From Pomphorhynchus laevis (taxonomy: Eukaryota; Acanthocephala; Palaeacanthocephala; Echinorhynchida; Pomphorhynchidae), in assembly GCA_012934845.2 (NCBI GenBank), contig WNNJ02002166.1, forward strand, positions 62,001 through 126,000: a DNA stretch of 64,000 nucleotides, in the 5' to 3' direction. The translations under genes and the position numbers were made by a program. Of the stretch, positions 22,440-33,070 are shown one piece after another. How positions within the stretch are numbered: the first letter of the stretch is position 1; the number at the start of each line of letters is the position of its first letter. The notes below the pieces were generated by a model. It was not told where the DNA came from, did no database searches, and saw nothing but the letters and a program-made list of their open reading frames with translations.

Positions 22440-24200
22440 TAGCCTCATTGCGAGTTATACGTTGTCTAAGCATAATAATAAAATTTATTTTATTCTTGTT
22501 TGATAAGAATAGGGGTGAACCTGTATAATATCCTTTATTAAATGCAATAGATATAGTATAACGTGATACTAGCCTTTTCGGTAATTTTGTAAACCCCGTC
22601 CTTTACTCTCTTTTGATGCATAGCAAAATAGAGCATTATATGGTACTATATTATATTACTAATACTAATGAAATTAGTTGACTTTGATATTAGTTTTGTT
22701 ACTTTGATAACTAGCTATTATAGTTGATAACTAGTTAACATATACATTTTTAAAATTATGGAAAATTAAACACGGAAATTTGCTAATAATCAAGTTAAGT
22801 TGACAAGATCAACCGTGAAGATATTATTATTACAAGACAACATAGCGATCAGAACTCAAAGTTGCGTCACCAAAAAGAAAAACAAATTAATTACACAAAA
22901 TAAATAAAATTAATAAAAAATTTCTGTACGCAATATATATAACATATTGAACGCGTTTCAACAAATGCATGATGTGAATACTATTTAACTATGTGTGTAG
23001 ATCGAAGTTATGCACATAACTTCGATATTAAAACCTTAATACAATATGGTATACATGCATTATATAAAGGCTTTAAAAACTTTATTTTATTTTTTGCGGA
23101 TAATTCTGCAAGATAGCAATTATGCAAAATAGAACATCAAGATAATCCGTATTTTTGTCAAACAATAAGCACTTAATTATGCGTTTGTTAGTCTTTCGTC
23201 ATTTGCAACGGTAAGTTCTAAAGAATTTGAAGGTCAAAATTCAATTTTTGATTAGACAACTTTACAGTTAAAAGTAAAAAATCGTCAACCCCCAAGTTTA
23301 TAACAAGAAATATTATTAGTAAATTAAACTCCATTGATCTATTTCACTGAGCAATAAAGATTTAAAACATATACTTGGTATCATTTTTAGTAAATCAGTC
23401 TTGATATTCACAGTTTTTGTTCAACAACATTAACTGTTGGAAAATTTAGCAACTGAATGTAAACATTTTTAGAAAAATTGAAGTAATAATAACGGCCGAG
23501 TAAACATTTTTGTATTGTTTCAGCGATATCTATAGAAATCGTATATTAGAAACTTATATTTAACTTCAATTTTTACACGTTTTTGAAAAACCGCTCTCTT
23601 TGTCATACCAAAGAATATACCTGATATATGAACTCTGAACGTTTGCTACAACGATTCAAGTATATCAAATACATGAAGTATTGATAATGGAATCACAAGT
23701 ACTTACTAAATGCTTAAGTGTTTATTCATTGGGATCATCTATCTCTAAATATAATTTAACCCATAACGTCGGAATATTGAGTAATTTGTCTGCTAGTATT
23801 TTCAAACTGGATGTCAGAGAATCTACTTGTGTTGATTAAATAAAGTTTGAGCACTGTTTATCTGGGAAACTTTACTCGTTTCCGATCTTTCTTGTAACTG
23901 CGACAACGTGTAATCACAATTATATTTATATATTACGATTATAGCGATATAAATTAATGCTTTAGAAAAGATTGTTTAATAATAGATTATTTAGAGTGGA
24001 CATTGTGAGCACAGGCTTGTTTTCAGCTTTACTAAAGAGGAAAGAAAGCACATTTGAAGCGGATAATATAATTGATTAATTGTTAAATGAGTGATTAGAT
24101 CGTAGATTCGTAGAGATTTGAAGAATGAAGGGAAAGAAAAAATAAGACATTTAAGAGAGGAAATAGTAATAATTTACCAAAATTATTTGCCAATAAATTA
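22440..24200. other. AT-rich stretch, no gene recognised
   Basis: It contains the right member of a distant inverted pair (23070-23131) and otherwise unremarkable AT-rich DNA. No exon with convincing splice sites and no RNA gene was seen. Confidence 0.4.
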
Positions 24201-24204
24201 TTAA

Positions 24205-26620
24205 ATTTATTGGCAAATGCGTGCCAGCTGCACGTTTACGAGTTTACTAACTAACAAAATAAAGAGCAAAATTTATACAAATAAATTAGTTAAATTGTTT
24301 AGGTGGATCACATTTGGCGTTTAAAGCACATCATCGAGGTTGATTGGCGTATTTGAATGGACAGATGATTCCACGAGAGAAAATCAGCCACAAGAAAGAA
24401 GCGAAGCAAAAAAAGGTTAAGTAGTTTGGGACATGTAAAAGAAGGGAATTAGGGAAACTAAAGGAACAGTAAACAGGACGAGAATTGTCCAGAAAAGGAA
24501 GATTGAGAAATAAACGGGTATAAAAAGAGTTACAAGGCCCGAAGCAATAAGAAGATAAATTTGAACACGACAATAAATATTAGGCAAATCAAGAGAAGCA
24601 AAATGTTTGGATGTAGTATGGTCAAACGACAAAGACTGAGGATAATTCGGACCGCTGCGTTGACGATGCGTTGTAGGGAAAGAAGAACAGGATTTAGGTG
24701 AGTTTAAAAATAGACTAAGACAGTAATCAAGTATTGAGAAAAAGAGAGAATATATGAGAGTCATACAATAAGGGAAATTGATCAATCTACGAATTGACGA
24801 AGGTTGCGGATAATCAAGGTAGATAAGCGTACTTTATCTCTAACGAAAGGTTTAAGTGAAAGTCGGTTGTCGAAATGGAAGCATAAGAAAACGAGAGTGT
24901 CAACGATAGGAATAATTGTAGAATTTAATGATACGGAGGGAGGTTCTACGATGAAGCGTTGAGGAAGGATCCACATTATTTTTGACTTATTAGGATTCAG
25001 AGTAAGACGAAGAGAAGAAAGATGATTGAAAATTGAGGCAAGAGAGTTGGAAGCAGAAACACTAAGATCATGAATACGATTAACATGTGCATGATCATAG
25101 GTGAGAATGTAATCAACATATTGCATAACATGGAAGTAAAATGTATGAGAAATAGAAGACAAATCACCGAGAAGAGAGAAAAGCAAAGGGTCTAATACGG
25201 AGTCTTGTGGAACATCGGACGGGATGGAAGAAATCCAAGCTACAGTGGGTGAAGAGAAGCCATAATCATTACGAAGACGATGAAGAATCGAGTGATCAAC
25301 GATGTCAATAGTGATCGACGATGAGAAATCAAGAGAAACTGTGACACCACATAATTTTTGATCACGCAAAATGATTAAGTCGTTATAAACTTTAAGACAG
25401 GCAATCTCAGTAGAGTGATTAGAGCGAAAAGCAGCTTGGAAGGGAGGAAACAAATTGGAAAATATATATGCATTTACTCAAAAAAGAATTATTTTTACGT
25501 GGCAAATGTGTGGCGGTGTACGGTTACATTATTACGAAAAACAAAAAAATCTAAATCATGTGTCGAGAAGGTGGGTACGAATGCGGTATTTGAATGTGAT
25601 AAAGGAAGGAGTTCGGGGTACGTCAAAATGGAGCTGATTCCAGACAAGTGGGGCGGCGACGAGGAAATATTGGAGACCGTAGTTGTTAGAATAATTGGTA
25701 ATGTGGAGTAAGAGGGAATTACGGAAACGCAGTGATAGAGAGGTGGGGTGAGTATCGTATAGGAAAGGGAGGTTGGTGATCGATGGAAGCCGACAGCGAT
25801 GAGACGAAAAGTTACGAGAAGTTACGACAGTTGCTGATGTGGATGGTGGCCAAGAGATTTGAGCAAGATATGTGGTCGAAGCGACGGAGACGTACACTCG
25901 AATGGCGGAGTTGAAGATGCGTTATAATTTAATAAGGAAAACTTGCTCGACAACAAAACGCTCAAGGAGTTTAGTGAGGGTTAGGAGAAGTGATATAGGG
26001 CAGTATGAAGATGGTAGTGAGGGTTCGAGAGATTGCTTTTTGAGGAGAGAGCGAGCAGTAGCGCATTTCCAGTTGGAAGGAAATGTGCGGCTGCGGATAA
26101 AGAAGTTGAACAATGTGGTTAGGAAGGGTAAGATAGAGGATCAGATATTTTTAAGCAAGTGAGTGGGAATTGGGTCAGAAGGAGAGGTTTTATTAGGCAA
26201 TGACAGCAGAACCGAAGAAACTTCATCAGACGAAACGGGAAAAAGGTGGAATAGTTCTGGGAGGGAAGTATTTAAAGAGAAGAGTGTGTACAAGGGGGCT
26301 ATGAGTAGTAGGGAAAGTAAATTAGATAGCTTAGTTTGTAGATAAGAAGAAAATTCATCAGGATTTATATTACAAGAAGTAGATGATCGTGAAAGAATTG
26401 AGTTTAAGATTTTCCAATGAGATTTAGAGTCGGAAGATGACTCGAGTTGATTTCGCCAAAAGAGAGAACATTTAGTACGCATAAGAATGAGATCGGAACA
26501 ACGGAAAGAAAGACATGAAACAAGGAAATTTGGAGTAAGGGAGTTTGGAGAACGTTTAAAAAGCGATTGACCACACGAAAAGAGTGACGGAGTCGACGCA
26601 TAGAAAGACAACAGAAAATT
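24205..26620 (-). mobile_element. CR1-like LINE copy interrupted by another LINE
   Basis: The minus strand runs from LINE ORF2 at RRLRHSFRV (about 26600) through LPELFHLFPVSSDEVSS, SPSDPIPTHLLKNI, RPLL-type KKQSLEPSLPSSY and LLTLTKLLERF to about 25930. It resumes at 25455 with LFPPFQAAFRSNHSTEIACL, the LDFSS motif A region, a changed motif C (QYVDYILTY where the intact copy has QYADDILIY), MWILPQRF, FLCFHFDNRLSLKPFVRDKV, and the 3' hairpin CGTGC/GCACG before an A-rich end at 24205. The gap in the middle is filled by a second LINE tail. It is a dead copy lacking the endonuclease. Confidence 0.85.
25470..25925 (-). mobile_element. 5'-truncated LINE tail nested in the LINE above
   Basis: On the minus strand this gives TTYLAQISWPP, LPFLYDTHPTSLSLRF, LLLHITNYSNNYGLQYFLVA and TFKYRIRTHLLDT with a stop, then a 3' UTR resembling the full-length LINE (ACACATTTGCCACGT). 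This is the extreme C-terminus of ORF2. It sits exactly where the surrounding LINE lacks only the few residues between LLER and PPFQ, so it inserted into that copy. Confidence 0.75.
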
Positions 26621-26624
26621 TAAA

Positions 26625-27190
26625 ATGTCGGCTGCTCGCTCATTATTCCTGATAATGCTGAACCTAACTGAAGACGACCCTAAAAATGAATATAAGATAA
26701 TAGTGCAATCGCTTTTTGACTCGAATTACCCTCTATGGGCAATTAAAAGCTCCCATAATGCAGCAATGATGAGTTACAACAAGGGATCTGTCAGCCACTC
26801 TGGTCCCGAAACACGACATGTAAATTTTTCCTTCAGGAATGGCCACACATTCAGTCTTCTTCAGTGTTATTATTAAGGTACGCAGAAGCACTGGCTCACA
26901 TAGTACGGTATTTTGTAAGAGGGCCCCCAGTATCTAATGATTATGCAAAATCAAGCCCAAATATGTAAAATTTGGAGGAATCTACAGTATTCCATGTAAT
27001 GATTGTGGTTCCCGTTGCATTGGTCAAACAGGCGAAAAGCTCGCTCTTCGGTTATTAAGGCATAAACGCGTAATACGGCTAGGGCAAACCAGCTCAGCTG
27101 TGTGGAACCATTTTGCTGATCATGGCGCCCACAGTTGAAAACTGAATATTATGTCTGACGTAATCTTCACCCTACTTTGAAGTCGGAAAC
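26625..27190 (+). mobile_element. Canonical PLE fragment with C-terminal GIY-YIG domain
   Basis: The first frame (26625-26879) gives the linker-type sequence KIIVQSLFDSNYPLWAI. Downstream, about 26970-27140, another frame reads GGIYSIPCNDCGSRCIGQTG, then EKLALRLLRHKRV and SAVWNHFADHGAH: the GIY ... (Y/C)IG pair, the conserved Arg and the His/Ala-xxH tail of a Penelope-type GIY-YIG endonuclease. The reverse transcriptase is absent. Two or more interruptions; an old fragment. Confidence 0.8.
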
Positions 27191-28740
27191 TTTATTTTGC
27201 AAATAAATCAAGAAACACTAGTCGATCTCTGTTGTGAGCATAAAATGCGGATTATATGAAACCACGTCACCATTGTTGGTGCCTTTTTGCCCACATATGG
27301 GTAACCGCCGGCCGGATCCTGCTCCCCGCTAGAATTTTAAACTGATATATACATAGAGATCAAGTTTATTTTAATGTTTCCGGGCCCTAATGTAAGAGCA
27401 GGATAACACATGCGCCCCCCCCCAAAATGTCCAAACTTGTCTGTCCCAGGTTTATACTATGCAAACTATTTAATTTTCTGGAAAATTCTCCTTAGCCGCT
27501 AGTTACAATACTATACCGATGATAAACTATAGTTACGAGCACTATTTGTAAGCAATTTACTGTTAGTAATTGCTGATAACCTCATCTCATTAACCCACTA
27601 CAATACGATAAAAGCTTCAAATAAACAAATGTTGTTTGCAACTAAATGTATTCATGTGATTACTGCAGACTGAGTTATATTAATTTAATAATTGTGGCGC
27701 TTTACTATTATCTACGATTTTCAAACGCCTTCATGAATTATTACTCATTAACATTTATATAAGCGTTTAATAATTCAACACGGATTTCTTATCCACGCTT
27801 ATTACTCTTTCTAATGACTCTGTGGGAATTCTGTACGATTTTAGATTACTTTCGTTGGGACTCTAAAAAATTTAACTTTCGCCTACCTGCTAGTATATGG
27901 TTGATAACTATCTTGTCATAAAATTAATTTTTCATATTTGTTGCTATGGGGTGAGTGAGGGTTTCGTAAAACTATTTTAGACTTCTCTCCAAGATTGTTA
28001 ACAACTGTCCACATTTTAACGATCACACGACTGCAAAGCAAGTAGTCGCTAGCACTCATCATATAAATGCTTTATTAAAATTAAGATTTTATTAAAATTT
28101 ATTGCTTGTATTACATGTAAATGCATTGTATTACTTGTATTTTTCATTTTAAATTTAATTTGACTAATTAATCAAAATACATACAAGCGAATTAATTATA
28201 TTTATAGATTATGTAGCAGTGAATGTTTTAACGTACCCTCATCGCTACATAATCTATTAATACAAATTTAGGAACTGATTGTATAATTCCATAGTTTCTC
28301 ACATAAAGCAAACATCATTTGGTACATATTAAACACAATTTGAGTGTTTGATAAAATATTTGTAATTTAGCCTAAGATTATGATACTAACAGAAAAGAAG
28401 ATGTGTATAGAAATAAGCTTATCGATGTTTTTTAAATAAAACTGGAAGTTTGCAAATGCTTAAAGAATTTTGCTTCAAAACAGCATCTAAATTTAAAGAA
28501 AGTGATTGTTCACTTTGCAATTTTTGTTATTATCAGGAATAGATTAAAATTGAAAAAGATATTAGAAAATGTAATAAATTGTAATAAAGGTGTAATAAAA
28601 ATGTAATTCGTAATATAATATCTTATAGTAAGAATATAAAATATTGTGTATGCGGTAATATTTGTGAACAATTGATATGTCTCGTAGCATTATATATAAT
28701 GTGATATGCGGAGACCGTTGTCCAGGATCCATTAGAATGA
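27191..28740. other. Non-coding stretch
   Basis: No gene recognised. Includes a GC-richer patch (27290-27420) ending in a run of about ten C, and a short hairpin at 28206-28258 (TAGATTATGTAGC / GCTACATAATCTA). The rest is AT-rich. Confidence 0.4.
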
Positions 28741-28773
28741 ATACAGTATGATATTTAATTATAATATATATAA

Positions 28774-30537
28774 TTATATATTACATGGATTATATAAATC
28801 TAAATTACATAAAAAAATGAAATATATGTTTCGATACATATATTTATGTATCGATAAATATTTATATTTATCCATCCATAAAAATTTGCCACTTAAGAGT
28901 TTAAATTTATTCTTTATATTATTGTGTTGATTTATATATTTTACTATTTTCTGCTTGATGTTATTTTTATAGTAACCTAATTTAAAATATGTATCTATTA
29001 AATTATTTAAATGATTTTGAAGAAAGTCAATATCATTACATATTGTTGCAATTCTTAAAATTTCATTATTTAATGTATTATATTTTATATTATATGGTAT
29101 GCATGAATGCTCATGCAAAAATATGTTTCTTGTAAATTTAAATATGTCATCTTTGCGTGATAAATTAATAGTAGTTTTAGTTAATGTTAATTTAATGTTC
29201 ATATCTAGATATACACCTTCTTTATCATTAATATTGGTTTTGTTAAGAATAAGGATTTCTGGATAAAGGTGCTCACTAATTGAATAAAAATTATTAGAAT
29301 TAAATACACATATATCATCAATGTATCGAAACATATATTTCATATATTTATATTGTTTAGATTTAGTTTTTACACAGTTATGAACAAATTCATATTCTAT
29401 AAAGCTTAAAAACAAGTCAGCTATAATTGGGCTACTATTACCACCCATTGGAACACCTTTTACTTGTCTAAATATAGATGTCCCTACTTTTAAATAATTT
29501 TGATTTATCAAAATATTTAAGGATTCTATTAATTCAATTTTATCCATATATTTATATTTATTTGATGGTTTAATTTTTGTTAGATAGGCGTTATAATTAT
29601 TATAACATATATATGTATATCTTTTTCCGAATATAAGATTAATTAATTTTACTAACGCTTCTTTAATATCTACTAAATCTAGATTTGTATAAAGCGTACT
29701 AAAATCGTATGTATTTATATTTTGAAAATTTATTCCTTTTGTCTGTTCTAAAAATTCTTTTGTAGAATTAATACTGAAATAGTGTTTTATACCAGTATTA
29801 ATTTCGATTACCTTGCAATATTTTTTAAAGTGTGCTTTAATTACTTTAAGTATTTTATTCATATAGACAGAAAGTGGTTTTAATGTACATTTAAACGCAC
29901 TACATATGAACCTAGGTTTTATTGGATTTTTATGTAATTTTGGATTCCAATATAATATAGGTATAGTTTTATTATCTAATTCAACCTTTATACCCTTTTT
30001 ATCCATTATAGAACAGTGACTTGTAATAATTGTTTCTAAACTCAACTCACTACGTTCATATGTTGGATTTACATTTAAATCATTAGAATTAACCTCTTTC
30101 ATTAGTATATCATAATAAAGCTTTTTGCATATGAAGACAAAGTTATTACTAGCTTTATCAATAGTTGTTATTATATAGTTATCCTTTAATTTAGTAAGTT
30201 CTTTATACATATCTTTATTAATTTTATCTTTCCTTTTATAATTGTTTGTTATTTTCATTTTATTTTTAATTTTATCAAATATATAATCTTTCCAAATTTT
30301 TATCTTAGATATATTCGAGCTTTCACTATTAATCAGCTTACTAAAGTAATCATTTAAGTTATTATATAACGAATTGTAAATTTTATTTTTGTCGTTGTTA
30401 TTATTTAATCTATATTTATACCCTTTTGATAGCAGCTTTCTTAATTCACAATTTTCAATTAATTCTAGATTATGGGTACATATATGTTCATTTATTTTAT
30501 CAAAACTAAGACTTTTACAATTGCATTCTGTTTCCAT
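28774..30537 (-). CDS. Naiad PLE reverse transcriptase (587 codons)
   Basis: PLE/telomerase-related reverse transcriptase frame. The start shown is the first in-frame Met but is probably internal to a longer product, because CxC (C5-N-C7) lies at the very beginning and belongs to the endonuclease-RT linker. Seen in order: KASNNFVFICKK (about 128-139), the PLE signature PILYWNPKLHK (193-203) followed by PRFICSAF, motif A YDFSTLYTNLD with D278, motif B VKGVPMGGNSSP (359-370), motif C FRYIDD with D407 D408, and DMNI (motif D region) at 445-448. All catalytic residues are present. The last ~30 residues (after KFLWMD) read into foreign DNA; the copy at 32384 ends KFLWMDNK and stop. No in-frame TGA, so no sign of the selenocysteine use reported for some Naiads. 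Confidence 0.88.
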   Translation of the reverse strand: METECNCKSLSFDKINEHICTHNLELIENCELRKLLSKGYKYRLNNNNDKNKIYNSLYNNLNDYFSKLINSESSNISKIKIWKDYIFDKIKNKMKITNNYKRKDKINKDMYKELTKLKDNYIITTIDKASNNFVFICKKLYYDILMKEVNSNDLNVNPTYERSELSLETIITSHCSIMDKKGIKVELDNKTIPILYWNPKLHKNPIKPRFICSAFKCTLKPLSVYMNKILKVIKAHFKKYCKVIEINTGIKHYFSINSTKEFLEQTKGINFQNINTYDFSTLYTNLDLVDIKEALVKLINLIFGKRYTYICYNNYNAYLTKIKPSNKYKYMDKIELIESLNILINQNYLKVGTSIFRQVKGVPMGGNSSPIIADLFLSFIEYEFVHNCVKTKSKQYKYMKYMFRYIDDICVFNSNNFYSISEHLYPEILILNKTNINDKEGVYLDMNIKLTLTKTTINLSRKDDIFKFTRNIFLHEHSCIPYNIKYNTLNNEILRIATICNDIDFLQNHLNNLIDTYFKLGYYKNNIKQKIVKYINQHNNIKNKFKLLSGKFLWMDKYKYLSIHKYMYRNIYFIFLCNLDLYNPCNI

Positions 30538-31670
30538 TATGTTTCTAATATTATCGTTACATATTGATTTTAATTCTTTATTATAATTACAAATTTTTCG
30601 TCCTAATGGTGGTAGGAGTTTATACCTTATTTTAGGAATATATTTACTTAAATCTGACCCTATTATTTCTTTACTTTTAGAATTATTTAAAAGTCCGGCT
30701 ATATTTATGTTATCTATACATTTATTAATGAAGTTTATGGTTAATGTATATTTTCTATTGTTATTATTAACATTTATTGTACGATTATAGTATTTTGTAT
30801 TACAATAACTGTCTATTATACAACTTAGCCTATCATAGTCGTTAATTAATTTTTGATTTATTGAACATATGATATCTTTAGAAAAACTTCTTATATTTAC
30901 ATAAAGATCTTTTAGCTTATTATCACTTAAAAAGTTGTTTTAATATTTCTAATTGTTCATTTATATACATATCTTTTTTAATATTTTTAACTCTATTTTT
31001 CCTATTCCTTTTATCACCATGACTTCTTGGTTTGCGTTTAACCGGATTATTATAATAGAGTTGTTTATTATGTATTATACTACTTCTGCCAATTCCTTGT
31101 ATCACGTCATTCAATCCTAATGGGTACATGGAATTAAGCGTTTTAATCCAAAAATCTTCTTTTTCTAATAGTTTTTGATTTAATATTGAAATGTTTTCTT
31201 CGATAATATGTTCTAAAATAAATAATTTACAGTTTTTAATATCATGTCCTATTAATCTCATATGTTTATGAAATATAGTTTGACTATTATGCTGTATATT
31301 ATATATGTGTTGCCTAAACCTAGTTTTTAACATTTGATATGTTTTTCCTATATATTGCAATCCACATGTACATTGTATAAGATACACTACACCTGCGGTA
31401 TTGCAGTTACAATTATTATTAATATTTAATGAAAAACATTTGTTTGTCGTATTACTTACGATACAATTGTTATTATTTATAACATCACAAACTATACAAT
31501 TTTTTCTGTTACATTTAAAAGATCTAAAATTGAAATCATTAGTACTTACGTATTTTTCCAATATGGTTGAGTACATTTAATTTTTAAATCATAATTTTTA
31601 ACGTTGCTTTTTCGGTGTCGCCACCTAGTTTAGTTGACTCAGACTAAACTTACAACGGTCCATCCAGCAG
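28862..31670 (-). mobile_element. Naiad-type PLE copy A (permuted GIY-YIG then RT)
   Basis: On the minus strand the order is a 5' leader (31580-31670, shared with the other copies, with TTTTCGGTGTCGCCACCTAG), a GIY-YIG endonuclease frame (31576-30923), a linker with a CxC motif, then a reverse transcriptase (to about 28862). Canonical PLEs carry the endonuclease after the reverse transcriptase; an N-terminal GIY-YIG joined by a CxC linker defines the Naiad/Chlamys group. The copy is nearly whole, with one visible interruption between the two long frames. Its 3' end is abnormal: the usual terminus and pseudo-LTR are replaced by AT-rich DNA containing a short inverted piece of its own motif C region (about 28815-28850). 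Confidence 0.9.
30923..31576 (-). CDS. Naiad PLE N-terminal GIY-YIG endonuclease (217 codons)
   Basis: Starts with ATG at 31574-31576. A zinc-binding-like cluster comes first (FKCNRKNCIVC, C22-C30), then CNCNTAGVVYLIQC with GVVYLIQC at 62-69 (the GIY strand), LQYIGKT at 73-79 (YIG), Arg86 and His90 in RFRQH, KHMRLIGHD, and KEDFWIKTLNSMYPLGLNDV (about 139-158), which holds the conserved acidic residue and the YPxGLN signature of the N-terminal endonucleases. A basic linker follows. The enzyme would nick target DNA to prime reverse transcription. Copies at 34380-33740, 52760-51660 and 49350-48610 share it. It looks complete as an endonuclease module. Confidence 0.88.
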   Translation of the reverse strand: MYSTILEKYVSTNDFNFRSFKCNRKNCIVCDVINNNNCIVSNTTNKCFSLNINNNCNCNTAGVVYLIQCTCGLQYIGKTYQMLKTRFRQHIYNIQHNSQTIFHKHMRLIGHDIKNCKLFILEHIIEENISILNQKLLEKEDFWIKTLNSMYPLGLNDVIQGIGRSSIIHNKQLYYNNPVKRKPRSHGDKRNRKNRVKNIKKDMYINEQLEILKQLFK

Positions 31671-32025
31671 CATCTGACAGGGGGCTGCCCTGCTTAAGGC
31701 ATTTGCAGGCTGGAACAAGATCTATAAAGATCTACCACCTTCACTCCACGCGCTACGCGACCTAGATATTGGCCATTACCTGATCTCTTAAACGTGATCA
31801 CGTGAAGCAGTTTACATTTTAAAGTGTAAACACCTTGGGATGCAAACTTCTCCCTTTTTAAGAATTAATAATCCATCAAACTTGTTTGAAAATAAGAAAA
31901 AATAATAGTAAAGTCGTAACCAATAATACATAGTTTCAGTATTTCTGACAGAGTTCATATTACCGGGAAAACAAAGTCCACTGGTCAATAATAACATGCC
32001 AGTAGAACAAATTGAATCAGCTTAC
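31671..32025. other. Spacer between two Naiad copies
   Basis: GC-richer than its surroundings at 31670-31800, with small palindromes (GATCTATAAAGATC, AACGTGATCACGT, TTACATTTTAAAGTGTAA). No coding frame or known repeat was recognised. Confidence 0.4.
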
Positions 32026-32029
32026 TGAG

Positions 32030-32385
32030 TCTACGTATTTAATATAATTATAAAATAAACAAAACATATTAATGCTAAATCAAAATTTAATAATTAAAAA
32101 ATAAAATTAATAATTGCTTTTAGATTTTCTATAATTTAAATTTTCTATAATTTAAATTAAGTTAAAAAAATGAAATTTAAAATAAACGTCATTTTTATGA
32201 ATTGACTAATAAATAACAGACGTTGTATCAGAATAAGAATTAGAGGTCATCAGGAGGAACTGCTATGCTATCAGGTTTCGGTCCCTAACTCCTCTACCCA
32301 ACATAGCTGCGGGGCCAAATACATGCTAATGATGTATTTTCTCTGAAATAACTATCTAGTATCTTATTCTAATGCAAAGTATATT
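32030..32385 (-). repeat. Naiad pseudo-LTR (3' end of copy B)
   Basis: Best-preserved copy of the end repeat: CTTACTGAGTCTACGT, an AT-rich block, GAATTGACTAATAAATAACA, ATCAGAATAAGAATTAGAGG, then a GC-rich hairpin in which GGAACTGCTATG pairs with CATAGC and GGTCCC/GGCCCC pairs with GGGGCC around CTCCTCTACCCAA. Copies: 2310, 9130 (opposite), 34490 (opposite), 39180 (opposite), 40190, 49600, 54200 (opposite), 60410. It has no hammerhead core, in line with what is reported for Naiads. Confidence 0.8.
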
Positions 32386-33070
32386 ATTTATTATCCATCC
32401 ATAAAAATTTGCCACTTAAGAGTTTAAATTTATTCTTTATATTATTGTGTTGATTTATATATTTTACTATTTTGTGCTTGATGTTATTTTTATAGTAACC
32501 TAATTTAAAATATGTATCTATTAAATTATTTAAATGATTTTGAAGAAAGTCAATATCATTACATATTGTTGCAATTCTTAAAATTTCATTATTTAATGTA
32601 TTATATTTTATATTATATGGTATGCATGAATGCTCATGCAAAAATATGTTTCTTGTAAATTTAAATATGTCATCTTTGCGATATAAATTAATAGTAGTTT
32701 TAGTTAATGTTAATTTAATGTTCATATCTAGATATACACCTTCTTTATCATTAATATTGGTTTTGTTAAGAATAAGGATTTCTGGATAAAGGTGCTCACT
32801 AATTGAATAAAAATTATTAGAATTAAATACACATATATCATCAATGTATCGAAACATATATTTCATATATTTATATTGTTTAGATTTAGTTTTTACACAG
32901 TTATGAACAAATTCATATTCTATAAAGCTTAAAAACAAGTCAGCTATAATTGGGCAACTATTACCACCCATTGGAACACCTTTTACTTGTCTAAATATAG
33001 ATGTCCCTACTTTTAAATAATTTTGATTTATCAAAATATTTAAGGATTCTATTAATTCAATTTTATCCAT
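32384..33070 (-). pseudogene. C-terminal RT part of Naiad copy B
   Basis: 228 open codons covering motif B (GVPMGGNSCP), motif C (FRYIDDICVF) and the thumb, ending at what looks like the genuine element stop (FLWMDNK, stop). It gives the normal C-terminus that copy A lacks. The rest of the copy is interrupted, so this piece is not expected to be functional alone. Confidence 0.8.

Noticed and set aside
25415-26345. Plus-strand frames at 25415-25711, 25872-26162 and 26163-26345
   Set aside because: They are antisense shadows of the minus-strand LINE copies; the minus strand carries the recognisable RT sequence.
27411-27424. Poly-C run as a regulatory signal
   Set aside because: A simple homopolymer without further context.
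28748-28930. Plus-strand frame with KMKYMFRYIYLCID
   Set aside because: It is a short inverted piece of the Naiad motif C region at the damaged 3' end of copy A, not a gene.
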